From CAVPHV01 sp963821095 (GTDB taxonomy: Bacteria; Actinomycetota; Acidimicrobiia; Spongiisociales; UBA5794), in NCBI GenBank assembly GCA_963821095.1, contig CAWGCJ010000002.1:62001-126000 (forward strand): DNA of 64,000 bases, read 5' to 3'. Shown here piece after piece: positions 49,158 through 57,741 of the stretch. The position numbers were made by a program, and so were the translations under genes. Below the pieces are notes generated by a model that was not told the origin of the DNA, ran no database searches, and saw only the letters and a list, made by a program, of their open reading frames with translations. Numbering within the stretch: the first letter of the stretch is position 1; every line of letters begins with the position of its first letter.

Positions 49158-51310
49158 TCAGCTCGGTGCCGGGCTGTTTGCGGTGATCACAGCTTCGGCG
49201 AACACCTCGCCGCCGTCCTTGATCCGCTCGTGCCAGGCCGGGATCTGCCACGGCTCCCACGCATAGCCCGCCGTCTCATACACCTCGTCGCCAACGACAA
49301 TGGTGATCCCAACCCTGGCGACGGTGTCGGTGCTGACACTTCCATCTTGGCCAATCCGGTACGCCTGCAGCGATGAAGCGTCGGAGAAGCCGATCGCCTG
49401 ATGCGGCAGCCGGAGCTCGATCACCTTGTCTCGGGCCGACCACGTTGAGCGCGAATCGAAATCCTCATCGTCGACGTTGCTGGTTCCGAAAACCATCTCA
49501 CCCGGGGTGATCACCTCGGCGGCCAGAGCTTCGCCCGTGCTGGGAATCACGAGCGGGCGATTGACGACGAGCCGTTGGACATTCCATACTCCGCTGCCCT
49601 CCTGGAAGTCGGCAGGGTCGACCGACTCGTACTCGCGCAGCCAGGCATACTGGATGCCGTAGGGATCATTCGAGGCCCGCACCAGCATTCGCCCGTCGTC
49701 CCCGTCGAGTACGACTGCGTAGTCGGCCTCCGGATAGACGCCATTCGTGCCGGGCAGCCCGCCGCTATCGCCGGCGAGGACGTCGAACCCGACTACGACC
49801 GGTGTCTCTCGCCACAGGTCCTTGCCGTCGGTGCGGATCCGCAGGTAGAGGTAGCCCTCGTCCTTGAGGGCCCGCACCTCACGGATCGCCCCGTCGGACT
49901 CGAGGATCACTTGAGAGCCGTTGTCGGTCCACTCCTTCTCATCGCCGTCGAGCACGACCGCCTGAGATGGTCCTGGGTCCATGGCCAAGACCCCGAAGTT
50001 GGCCTCGTTGGTCCATGGATTGCTCCACAGGCTTCTTCGATCGGGTGGGAGTTCGTAGTCGATCGTGTTCCAGGTGAACTTGAACCACTCATCGGCCCAC
50101 TCGAAGACGAACCCCCCCGCCAGCCCAACCGCCTCGATCGTTCTCAGCAGGTCGGCGTTGATCTCCATTTGGGTTCGTTCGTTGTGAGCGCCCTGGTTCC
50201 GGCCCTGCGGTCCAAAGTGGGCCGAAGCCATGGCTGAGGGGACGCCAAACTCGGTGATCACCACCGGGATGCCGGCGTGGTGGTCGCGGAACTTGGTGAG
50301 GTAGCCGGCAAAGTTGTCTTCCACTCCGTCCAGCTCGAATCCGGCAATGCCGTCTTCGTACCGCTGAAAGTCGGGGTAATACGGATAGGCGTGATAGCTG
50401 GCGTAGTAGCCACCCGGCCACGCCGCGGTTGGTTGCACGTGATTGTGGTCGACACCAACCAGGTCCTCACGCTCGAGCGGCTCGTCGGGGTGTACGAGCG
50501 GATCGGTGGTCGGCCAGTTGACAAAGCTCACCGGCATGGTGACTCCGTGGGCAGCCTCGAGCTCTGCCAGGAGGTCGAGCATCTCGGCGAGCCAAACCTC
50601 CGTGGGCGAGGCGTCGGCGGTGTTCTCGAAGAATTCACCGTGATAGGTCGCCGTGCCGGCATTCGCCAGATCGGACTCGTTGGTGGCGAACGGGTCCCAT
50701 TCGACCCCTATCACCCACGACATCAGCCACGGCGAGACGTCGGTCGTCATAGGTGCCACCGGCGTGGCCGCGCTGCTCCGGAAGGGTGATGTCGCCGTGG
50801 ACGACGGCAACGGCCCGTTCGATCTCGGCCTTGAATTCGGCCACGAGTCGCGGCATCGAATAGATCAAAGGTCTCGTAGAACCGGTCTTCTGGGATCCAC
50901 ACGCCATGGATCAGCAGCAAAGGAGCCTCGGGGTTCGCCAGGTTGAACGCCTCCAGTTCTTGATAGAAGTGAGGCGGCATGATCGTGTACACCCTCAGCG
51001 CCCGGAAGCCCATGTCCCCGATCTGGGGAAACCAGCGCCGGAAGTCTTCTCGACCGATCGCCTGTTCGCCCGGCTGGCGCCCCGGAATCGTCGGCCCGAG
51101 GTTGACCCCGGCAACAAAGTCCCGAGTGCCTGCTCCGGTGTTGATCAGCAACTGGTCGCCGTCGGTCCACGCAAACCGGGAGAGGCCGCCTTCAGTGGTG
51201 GCCAGTGGGTTCCAGGCGCCGGTGGCCGACGCATCCGGCATGGCCGGGGACGCGTCACCACAGGAAACGACAATCAAGGCTAAGACGGCCACAAAGACAA
51301 GTATTCGCAC
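49158..51310 (-). pseudogene. secreted glycoside-hydrolase-like lipoprotein gene with two apparent frameshifts
   Basis: The N-terminal frame (from 51310) has a lipoprotein signal (IVVSCGD) and FVAGVNLGPTIPGRQPGEQ, then loses sense near 50852. The following frame reads RLVAEFKAEIERAVAVVHGDITLPEQ until about 50750. A third frame then continues from DVSPWLMSWVIGVEWDPF through VVITEFGVPSAM to the end. Each shift equals one extra base, and removing both gives one 716-residue protein. The TIM-barrel part resembles GH2/GH5-like enzymes, with a putative catalytic Glu in ITEFG, and the C-terminal part resembles a CBM9-type sandwich. It is either decayed or affected by assembly errors. Confidence 0.7.
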
Positions 51311-51437
51311 GGTAGGGATGTCGTCGGCATCGACCGATGCCTCTTGAGCAAACCGGCACTACCGAAGGCTGCGGCGGCCATCCGTCGCGAAGTAGCGCCG
51401 GTCCACCGGAACCGGCGCCACCGCTTCGGTTGCTAGG

Positions 51438-52325
51438 TCAGGGCGTGGTGATCAGGAACGCGTCGACGTCGATTCTCGAACGGCCCGTCGTCGCCATGTT
51501 CACGATGCGAATGGTGTGGGTCCCGGCCGTGAGCACCGGTGTCTGCCACACGATGACCCGGTTCTCCCTGACGGCTGCGTAGGTGTCGACGTCGGCCTGC
51601 ATCACCCCGTCGAGCTTGAACCTGGCGACCCCGGACTTGGCGAACATCGGCATCACAACCGCGATCCGCTGCCCGTCGACGACCGTTGCCGTGAACTCCA
51701 TCCAGTTCTTCAGTTTGGCGTTCCGCAGCGTGCTTCCCGCCAAGTAGCAGTTGCAGTCCGCGGTACGCCATTTGCCCTTTGTCGTGACCGTGCCGATTGC
51801 GGAGATACCACGAGCATTCGTTCCGTCTTCCTGGGTGATGTCCATCCCGGCCGGCACGGAGAGGACCGTCTCGCCTCCGCCGTTGCTCGCTTTCACCGTC
51901 CAGTCGGTGATCTGGAACGAGCCCCCGCCGAAGTCATCCTCGTAGTCGGTAGCCGAGATGGGCAGCGTCAGCGTGGCGGAACTCGTGGTTCCCGACACCA
52001 AGATCTCGGGCGGCGCGCCCGCGTAGTCCCTTTGGACGCCCCAGGCCTGCGCGGTTCCTTCTTCGAGGTCGTCAACTGCAACTTCGAGATAGCCCTGGGC
52101 GTACCCCACACCCCACGGAATCCCCGGGTCCCAATCCTGTCCGACAACCGAGCCGACCACGAAACCTGCCGACACTTCCACCGTGGGCGGCGCAGCCGGA
52201 ACTGCGTTCACCCGCAGGGCGGGAACAAGGGCCATACCGATCCCTGTCGCCATCGCAACAAAGGCGACGAGCGCCCTCCTTCTACGGGGATGCGAATCGG
52301 GGCGTTCTACGTGCACGTCTGCCAT
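51438..52325 (-). CDS. secreted beta-rich protein, unknown function
   Basis: A 295-residue exported protein: Arg-rich N-terminus, membrane/signal segment (LVAFVAMATGIGMALVPAL), then mature sequence with no catalytic motif I recognise. The C-terminal 100 residues (WMEFTATVVDGQRIAVVMPMF, GTHTIRIVNMATTGRSRIDVDAFLI) look like a carbohydrate-binding jelly roll. The start is uncertain between GTG 52334 and ATG 52325. It lies upstream of the glycoside-hydrolase gene on the same strand, 127 bp away, and may share its role in polysaccharide handling. Confidence 0.7.
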   Translation of the reverse strand: MADVHVERPDSHPRRRRALVAFVAMATGIGMALVPALRVNAVPAAPPTVEVSAGFVVGSVVGQDWDPGIPWGVGYAQGYLEVAVDDLEEGTAQAWGVQRDYAGAPPEILVSGTTSSATLTLPISATDYEDDFGGGSFQITDWTVKASNGGGETVLSVPAGMDITQEDGTNARGISAIGTVTTKGKWRTADCNCYLAGSTLRNAKLKNWMEFTATVVDGQRIAVVMPMFAKSGVARFKLDGVMQADVDTYAAVRENRVIVWQTPVLTAGTHTIRIVNMATTGRSRIDVDAFLITTP

Positions 52326-52602
52326 TCGATACACCTGCCTCTACTCATCTGAGCGGGAGCAGCTCCGCCCCCATGACGAAACCCTCCATCTCGCCGCTCG
52401 CCTTCAGTAGTCCAGATTGTGCGTGCGGATGGCTAGAGGAGAAATGCTCGCAGTGCGTCGCACGCCCCTCCGCCTGGATCACCACGCAATACGGGGAGCG
52501 CCAGCACCATCGCCTATTCATGATTCCTCGGACCGCTCCGTCCCGTTCCGGGGTCGGCCAATCCGTTCGTGGGTCGCAGCTCCCGGGCCTATCGTGTGGA
52601 CA

Positions 52603-53478
52603 ATGAGCGATCAAACCCGCAGGTCAGTCATTGGAATCATTGTCAGCGTGCTGATCGGGGCCTTCGTCGCCGCGGCCGGCAGCTATGGGAGCACCAAGGT
52701 CGGAGCGGTCCCGGTGTTCGCTCTGGGCGCGCTGCTGGCCTACGTCATCAATTGGATCGTGTTCGTGCCATCGAACCGGGCGAAGACCGAGCACTACTTC
52801 GACTTGACCGGAAGCGCCACCTACCTCACGGTCACTGCGGTTGCGCTCCTACTCAGCGACAACCTCGACGCACGGGCCGCAATCGCAGGTGCGATGGTCG
52901 CGGTCTGGGCGCTTCGCCTTGGCCTGTTTCTATTCCGCCGGGTGCGACGCGATGGCCGGGACGGCCGCTTCGACGAGATCAAGGTCAATCCGCTGCGTTT
53001 CTTCATGACGTGGACGTTGCAGGGGCTGTGGGTACTCCTCACGATCGCCTGCGCATTGGCGATCATCACGAGCAGCGAGCGCCGCTCCCTCGGTTGGCTC
53101 GCCATTGTGGGTATCGCTGTTTGGGTCATCGGCTTTGGTATCGAGGTTGTCGCCGACCGACAGAAGTCGGTGTTCAAGCAGGACCCGGCGAACAAGGGTC
53201 GATTCATCACCTCAGGCCTTTGGGCTTGGTCTCGGCATCCCAACTACTTCGGCGAGATCACCTTGTGGATCGGCATTGCTCTCATGGCCATCCCCGTATT
53301 GTCGGGCTGGCGGTGGGTAATGCTGATCTCACCCGTATTCGTCACTTTGCTGCTCACCCGCGTCAGTGGCATCCCGATGCTCGAGGCTCGTGCCGAGAAA
53401 CGTTGGGGAGACGACGAGACGTTCCAGACATACACGGCCGACACTCCCGTGCTGATCCCCCGACCCCCACGCCGGTAG
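52603..53478 (+). CDS. DUF1295 (steroid 5-alpha-reductase-like) membrane protein
   Basis: A 291-residue polytopic protein with about seven helices. The C-terminal SRD5A/ICMT-like core shows KQDPANKGRFITSGLWAWSRHPNYFGEITLWIGIALMA and PMLEARAEKRWGDDETFQTY, the NADPH- and lipid-binding region of DUF1295. The family often co-occurs with CFA-type methyltransferases and DUF1365 genes, so it may reduce or modify unsaturated acyl chains. The ATG at 52603 is chosen because the hydrophobic part begins there; the longer upstream frame is not conserved-looking. It is convergent with the 53529 gene. Confidence 0.9.
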   Translation: MSDQTRRSVIGIIVSVLIGAFVAAAGSYGSTKVGAVPVFALGALLAYVINWIVFVPSNRAKTEHYFDLTGSATYLTVTAVALLLSDNLDARAAIAGAMVAVWALRLGLFLFRRVRRDGRDGRFDEIKVNPLRFFMTWTLQGLWVLLTIACALAIITSSERRSLGWLAIVGIAVWVIGFGIEVVADRQKSVFKQDPANKGRFITSGLWAWSRHPNYFGEITLWIGIALMAIPVLSGWRWVMLISPVFVTLLLTRVSGIPMLEARAEKRWGDDETFQTYTADTPVLIPRPPRR

Positions 53479-53528
53479 GCCTCCGGATCGACTCCAGTGA
53501 CGACTCGGACTCCAGACGCGACGACTGG

Positions 53529-54557
53529 TCAAGTCAAGCGCAGCCGGTGATGGCTCACACCGAGCAGATCACCAGCCGAGTAGCCGAAGAACTCGGCGCA
53601 CGCCATCAGGAAGATCCTCCATCGCTGCACCCATCGGTCCGTCTGGTCCCCGTAGACCGGTGCGATGGTCCGAGCCACCTCGGTGCGATGAGCGTCGAGA
53701 AGCCCGAGCCAAGCTTCAAGGGTCTTCTGATAGTGGAGACCGTTTTCCCACCACGACTGTTCGACAGCAAACGGAGCAACCAGGCGATGAAAGTCCGTGT
53801 GCGACGGCATGATTCCCCCTGAGAAGAACGTACGTGCCATCCAGTCGGCCGGCCCACGGTCCTCAAACTCCCAGAACAGATCGCGATGCGCAAACACGTG
53901 AACAAACACCGTTGCGTTCGGCCGCAGCGCAGCAGCCACCTGCTCGAGCAGGGCGGGATGGTTGCGGACATGCTCGAACATCTCCACCGAGATCGCGACA
54001 TCGAACCGACCTTCCAGATCCAAGGCGTTGACGTCGCTGACGATGTGCTGGACGTTGTTGAGACCGCGTTGCTGGGCTCGGCGGCGAATGAAGGCACCTT
54101 GCGGCGCCGAGTTCGAGACGGCTACCACCTCTGACTCCGGGAATTGCTCGGCAATCCACAGAGACATCGATCCCCAGCCGCTTCCAAGGTCGAGAACTCG
54201 CATCCCGTCCTCCAAGCTCGCACGCTCAACGCTCAACCTGAGCATGGCCTCTTCGGCCTCACGCAAGGTGTTCGTGCCCGAACGCCACAGGCACGACGAG
54301 TACTTCATCCGGGGTCCAAGAATCAGTTCGAAGAACTCCGGGGGAACCTCGTAGTGCTGCTCATTGGCGAGGTCGGGGACCAGGGCAATGGGTCCACCGT
54401 GCCAACGCGCCAGCATGGCGGCCCGCTCGGAGGCATCGCGCCCGGTCTCGGCGGTGAGGCGCGCCCCGATCGCACGCCGTATCCCCGCCCTCACGACGGA
54501 GTCCGGTGCACCCCGCTCCGCGATTGTGTTGGCCCACGTGGTGAGTCGACTTTCCAT
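53529..54557 (-). CDS. second CFA-synthase-like SAM-dependent methyltransferase
   Basis: A 342-residue protein related to CFA synthases and plant coclaurine N-methyltransferase-like proteins. The SAM site is VLDLGSGWGSMSLWIA. Lipid-side blocks are NEQHYEVPPEFFELILGPRMKYSSCLW, ISVEMFEHV, FSGGIMPS and ENGLHYQKTLEAWL. It differs from the 45599 enzyme in the N-terminal domain and in the substrate blocks, so it is a divergent paralogue. ATG 54557 is preferred over an upstream in-frame start. It converges with the DUF1295 gene; the pair may form a second lipid-modifying step. Confidence 0.85.
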   Translation of the reverse strand: MESRLTTWANTIAERGAPDSVVRAGIRRAIGARLTAETGRDASERAAMLARWHGGPIALVPDLANEQHYEVPPEFFELILGPRMKYSSCLWRSGTNTLREAEEAMLRLSVERASLEDGMRVLDLGSGWGSMSLWIAEQFPESEVVAVSNSAPQGAFIRRRAQQRGLNNVQHIVSDVNALDLEGRFDVAISVEMFEHVRNHPALLEQVAAALRPNATVFVHVFAHRDLFWEFEDRGPADWMARTFFSGGIMPSHTDFHRLVAPFAVEQSWWENGLHYQKTLEAWLGLLDAHRTEVARTIAPVYGDQTDRWVQRWRIFLMACAEFFGYSAGDLLGVSHHRLRLT

Positions 54558-54620
54558 GGCGGCTGAGGCTACCCCCGACCGTGGCCGCACATCGAGGCGG
54601 GCGAACCCCTGCCCGGTCTG

Positions 54621-55061
54621 CTAGTCAACCGTCGCATCGAGGGTCCGCTCCAGTGCCGTCGTCATGGCTTCTACCTCCTCGGACGTCACGTGGGCGCCAA
54701 ACAGGCGTTGGATATCGTCGAGATGCGTCCGGGCGGCCTTGCGGAACAATGCACTTCCATCCGACGTCATGACGGCATAGACCCCGCGGCCGTCTTCGGC
54801 TGCTCGTTCCCGTTGCACCAGTCCGGCAAACTCCATTCGATCGACGATTCGTGTGCAGTCCGCTCGCGAAAAGAGAGTGGCCTCGGCCAACTCATGCATT
54901 CGCATCCGGCCACCGGCAGAGGTGAGCTGATAGAGCACGTCGTACCAGTCCAGTCGAAGATCGTGTTGCTCTCGCAGTTCAAGATCCATCTGCGTCGTGA
55001 GTCGTTGGTGGACCTCCAGCATCAGGCGCCACGCCTCGATCGTCTCGCTTGGGGTTCGCAT
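54621..55061 (-). CDS. MarR-family transcriptional regulator
   Basis: A 146-residue winged-helix regulator. The dimer helix is at the N-terminus. The recognition region reads MRMHELAEATLFSRADCTRIVDRMEFAGLVQRE, and the wing is E-D-G-R-G-V-Y-A-V-M-T. It is divergent from pirin, and a perfect palindrome in the shared promoter is its likely operator. Repression of pirin/VOC and of itself, relieved by a phenolic or oxidant ligand, is the usual scheme. Confidence 0.93.
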   Translation of the reverse strand: MRTPSETIEAWRLMLEVHQRLTTQMDLELREQHDLRLDWYDVLYQLTSAGGRMRMHELAEATLFSRADCTRIVDRMEFAGLVQRERAAEDGRGVYAVMTSDGSALFRKAARTHLDDIQRLFGAHVTSEEVEAMTTALERTLDATVD

Positions 55062-55082
55062 GTCGGGAATATACCAGAAATA

Positions 55083-55096
55083 GTTACAGTTGTAAC
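55083..55096. promoter_or_regulatory. palindromic MarR-type operator
   Basis: GTTACA-GT-TGTAAC is a perfect inverted repeat, 22 bp upstream of the marR start and 44 bp before the pirin ATG. The length and A/T-rich half-sites fit MarR operators. Its position between divergent genes means one bound dimer could block both promoters. Confidence 0.7.
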
Positions 55097-55140
55097 CACT
55101 ACCGATCTACGCTTCTGCCTACTCTCAACAAGGAGATGCC

Positions 55141-56103
55141 ATGCCCGCCGTAACCGTTGCCGACACCCTCACCCTCCCCCAAGTCGCCTCCCCGGAGCTC
55201 ACCGCGTTCGACCGACCGGTGACGTCCGTCACTACGGCACCCCAGGGCTACGAAGGGGAAGGCTTTCCGGTGCGACGCGCCTTTGCCGGGGTTGACCTCG
55301 CCGACCTCGACCCCTTCATCCACCTCGACCAGATGGGTGAGGTCGAGTACGCCCCCGGTGAACCCAAGGGCACGCCCTGGCACCCTCACCGTGGCTTTGA
55401 GACGGTCACCTACATGATCGACGGCATTCTCGAACACCAAGACTCCGAAGGTGGCGGCGGGGTCATCACCAACGGCGACACCCAATGGATGACGGCAGGC
55501 TCCGGGCTTCTTCACATCGAGACTCCGCCCGAGCATCTCGTCATGTCCGGCGGACTGTTTCACGGTTTCCAGCTGTGGGTCAACCTCCCGGCTGATGACA
55601 AGTTCCTGGCGCCGGGCTACCAGGACTTGAGCGCCGACCAAGTGAAGCTGCTCACCTCCCATGACGGTGGTGCGCTCCTACGGCTGATCGCCGGTGATGT
55701 CGCGGGCCACGAGGGACCCGGCCAGACCCACACTCCGATCACGATGATCCATGCAACTCTCAAAGCCGGAGCCGAATTGAGACTGCCGTGGCGGCCAGAT
55801 TTCAACGCTCTTGTGTATGTGCTCAATGGACTCGGTTCCTTTGGGGTTGAGCGCCGCCCCTTTCAGATGGGTCAACTCGGCGTGCTCGGCGCAGGCGACG
55901 TGATCACCATCGCGGCCGCAGAGCGGCAAGAGTCCCGCAGTCCCGATGTCGACGTCCTGATCATTGGTGGCTTGCCAATTCGCGAACCAGTCGCCTGGTC
56001 GGGGCCCTTCGTGATGAACACCCGCGCCGAGCTGATGCAGGCCTACGAAGATTTCACCGCCGGTCGACTTGGTCGCATCCCCGTCGACTCCGACGCTGAG
56101 TAG
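55141..56103 (+). CDS. pirin-family bicupin protein
   Basis: A 320-residue protein. The N-terminal cupin carries the metal-binding block P-W-H-P-H-R-G-F-E-T-V-T-Y-M, then GGVITNGDTQWMTAGSGLLHIE (a Glu ligand), and the C-terminal pirin domain follows (GHEGPGQTHTPITMIHATLKAGAEL). Bacterial pirins bind iron and some open flavonols (quercetinase activity); others act as redox sensors. AAGGAGATGCC gives the ribosome-binding site. The VOC gene begins five bases after it, so they form an operon under the MarR operator. Confidence 0.93.
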   Translation: MPAVTVADTLTLPQVASPELTAFDRPVTSVTTAPQGYEGEGFPVRRAFAGVDLADLDPFIHLDQMGEVEYAPGEPKGTPWHPHRGFETVTYMIDGILEHQDSEGGGGVITNGDTQWMTAGSGLLHIETPPEHLVMSGGLFHGFQLWVNLPADDKFLAPGYQDLSADQVKLLTSHDGGALLRLIAGDVAGHEGPGQTHTPITMIHATLKAGAELRLPWRPDFNALVYVLNGLGSFGVERRPFQMGQLGVLGAGDVITIAAAERQESRSPDVDVLIIGGLPIREPVAWSGPFVMNTRAELMQAYEDFTAGRLGRIPVDSDAE

Positions 56104-56108
56104 CCACG

Positions 56109-56630
56109 ATGACAATCCGCACCACCGGCATCAACCACCCAGCGCTCGTCGGCCGCAACTACGACGAGACGCTCTCGTTCTACCGCGACGTACTTGGGAT
56201 GCGACTCGTCCTCGAGCAGCCAAATCTGGACGACGATGGCCAGGTCCACCTCTTCTTCGAAGCTGGCCCCGGACAATTCATCGCCTACTTCGTGCCCAAG
56301 CAAGGCTCACTGCCCGACACGCCACAACGCCGTCAACTGGGAGCCTTGCTGCACTTGGCACTCAATCTCGACGTGCCGATCGAGGAAGCCATGGCGACGC
56401 TCGACGCCCACGGCGTGCGCTACAAAGGACCCATCGACCGCGGGTACGAGCGTTCGATCTACTTCCGCGATCCCAACGGAGCCGTAATCGAACTGTTGAC
56501 CTGGATCACACCGATACCCGAAGACGTCGACGAAGGCGACCTCATCGTCGCTGCCCAGCGACACCGCATTGCCCGCAATGCCGGCTTCATCGAAGACCAC
56601 GACGTCCGAGCCGTTCTAGGAGGGTGTTGA
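56109..56630 (+). CDS. VOC-superfamily (glyoxalase/dioxygenase-like) protein
   Basis: A 173-residue protein with paired beta-alpha-beta-beta-beta modules. The first has GINHPALVGRNYDETLSFYRDVLGMRLVLEQ, the second LLHLALNLDVPIEEAMATLDAHGVRY and SIYFRDPNGAVIELLTW. Metal ligands would be the His near residue 10, the His near 79 and the Glu near 132. The fold covers glyoxalases, extradiol dioxygenases and resistance proteins. The MarR/pirin context favours turnover or detoxification of aromatic or reactive carbonyl compounds. Confidence 0.88.
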   Translation: MTIRTTGINHPALVGRNYDETLSFYRDVLGMRLVLEQPNLDDDGQVHLFFEAGPGQFIAYFVPKQGSLPDTPQRRQLGALLHLALNLDVPIEEAMATLDAHGVRYKGPIDRGYERSIYFRDPNGAVIELLTWITPIPEDVDEGDLIVAAQRHRIARNAGFIEDHDVRAVLGGC

Positions 56631-56989
56631 ACAAACGCCGTGCGGGGTTGCGCCGGCGAGCAAACGCCTGGTCCTGGACGTCGCGGCAAGCGCAAGCTGG
56701 CGTTGTCCAACAGTCTCCTGGCTACTCGGAGCTGACAACGCGGCATCGGGAGCGCAAGAGCGTGTCGGCTGTGCCAAGCCGGAAGAGGTCCCGGACCGGT
56801 TGCAGCTACCAGCCATGACTCTCCGCGTCGTGGCGGAGTCCGACTCAGCCTCCCGATTTGTTGCGCAGTCGTTGCCAGATCCAATGAAGCGGCGATCTGG
56901 TAGAGCCGAACGGCGGTTGCAGCACGCCGTGATCGGTGGGAACCTGCCGTTGTCCGCGTGCGTCATAGCCGTAGGGAGGTGATGCGACG
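56631..56989. other. 359-bp gene-free interval
   Basis: No gene supported. Frames exist on both strands but have no recognisable content. One small inverted repeat, CTCCGC with GCGGAG (about 56820-56837), is visible. GGGAGGTGATG at the right end is the ribosome-binding site of the next gene. Confidence 0.55.
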
Positions 56990-57625
56990 ATGGCAATCAG
57001 CAAGATGGTCAAACTGACGGTGGTTGTTGCCGCTGTTGCCCTGTCAGCGTGTGGTGGCAACGATGCCGCCGACGATTCGACCACCCTCCCGCCGGGAGCG
57101 GTGCCCACGTCGAATGCCGCGCCAACCTCCACCACGCTGCCTGCGAACGTCGAGACGGGAGAAGTGCCAGTGAGCGAAACGCTCGACCCCGCCGGGTCCA
57201 ACGTCGGTGGAACTGTCGGCCGCTCGTACCTCGATGACACCTACCCAACCGAACTGACCGGCATCGTCGGTCTCGCCGTAGCCGATCTGGCGGACAGGCT
57301 CGCCATCGATGAGTCGGCCATCACCGTGGTACTGGTCGAAGAGGTCGCATGGAGCGATCGAAGCCTCGGCTGCCCACAGCCGGGCATGTCCTATGCCCAG
57401 GTCATCACCGACGGTCTTCGCTTTGTCCTAGAGGCGGACGGGGTTCTCTACGACTACCGCAGCGGTGATTCGTCAGATCCGGCGTTGTGCGTGCAGGCAC
57501 CCGACAAGGACCAGTCGAGAGCCGGGATGTTCGAGTTGACGGAAGATGGCGACATCATCTTTGTACCGAACCCGGTCAAAGAGACCGGTCCTCCCACCGA
57601 GGGCCCCAATCCGCCGGACAAGTAG
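56990..57625 (+). CDS. lipoprotein of unknown function
   Basis: A 211-residue lipoprotein with signal peptide and lipobox L-S-A-C at about residue 21. A Thr/Pro-rich linker (STTLPPGAVPTSNAAPTSTT) precedes a small domain with GLAVADLADRLAIDESAITVVLVEEVAWSDRSLGCPQPGM and LEADGVLYDYRSG. This latter pattern is common in actinobacterial and cyanobacterial exported proteins, but I cannot name its role. The two Cys residues (SLGCP, ALCVQ) could form a disulfide. GGGAGGTGATGCGACG precedes the ATG. Confidence 0.8.
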   Translation: MAISKMVKLTVVVAAVALSACGGNDAADDSTTLPPGAVPTSNAAPTSTTLPANVETGEVPVSETLDPAGSNVGGTVGRSYLDDTYPTELTGIVGLAVADLADRLAIDESAITVVLVEEVAWSDRSLGCPQPGMSYAQVITDGLRFVLEADGVLYDYRSGDSSDPALCVQAPDKDQSRAGMFELTEDGDIIFVPNPVKETGPPTEGPNPPDK

Positions 57626-57635
57626 AGCCGGCCCT

Positions 57636-57647
57636 GGTCGGGCGACC
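57636..57647. promoter_or_regulatory. third copy of the GGTCGCCCGACC palindrome
   Basis: GGTCGGGCGACC, the reverse complement of the core found twice upstream of the pilin gene. Here it lies 11 bp downstream of a lipoprotein stop and before a terminator, between convergent genes. This position suggests a transcribed hairpin or dispersed element rather than an operator at this locus. Confidence 0.45.
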
Positions 57648-57687
57648 CACGACTTCGCCGCGGTATCGACTCACGACCCGTCATTGG

Positions 57688-57719
57688 AAGTGGGGCGCCC
57701 CCGAAGGGACGCCCCACTT
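57688..57719. terminator. bidirectional terminator between the lipoprotein and subtilase genes
   Basis: AAGTGGGGCG pairs with CGCCCCACTT around a 12-base loop, and CCC/GGG inside the loop can extend the stem. It sits between two convergent genes. The ends carry short T/A runs. Confidence 0.85.
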
Positions 57720-57741
57720 GCCGATCAAACTGCCGCTCGGA

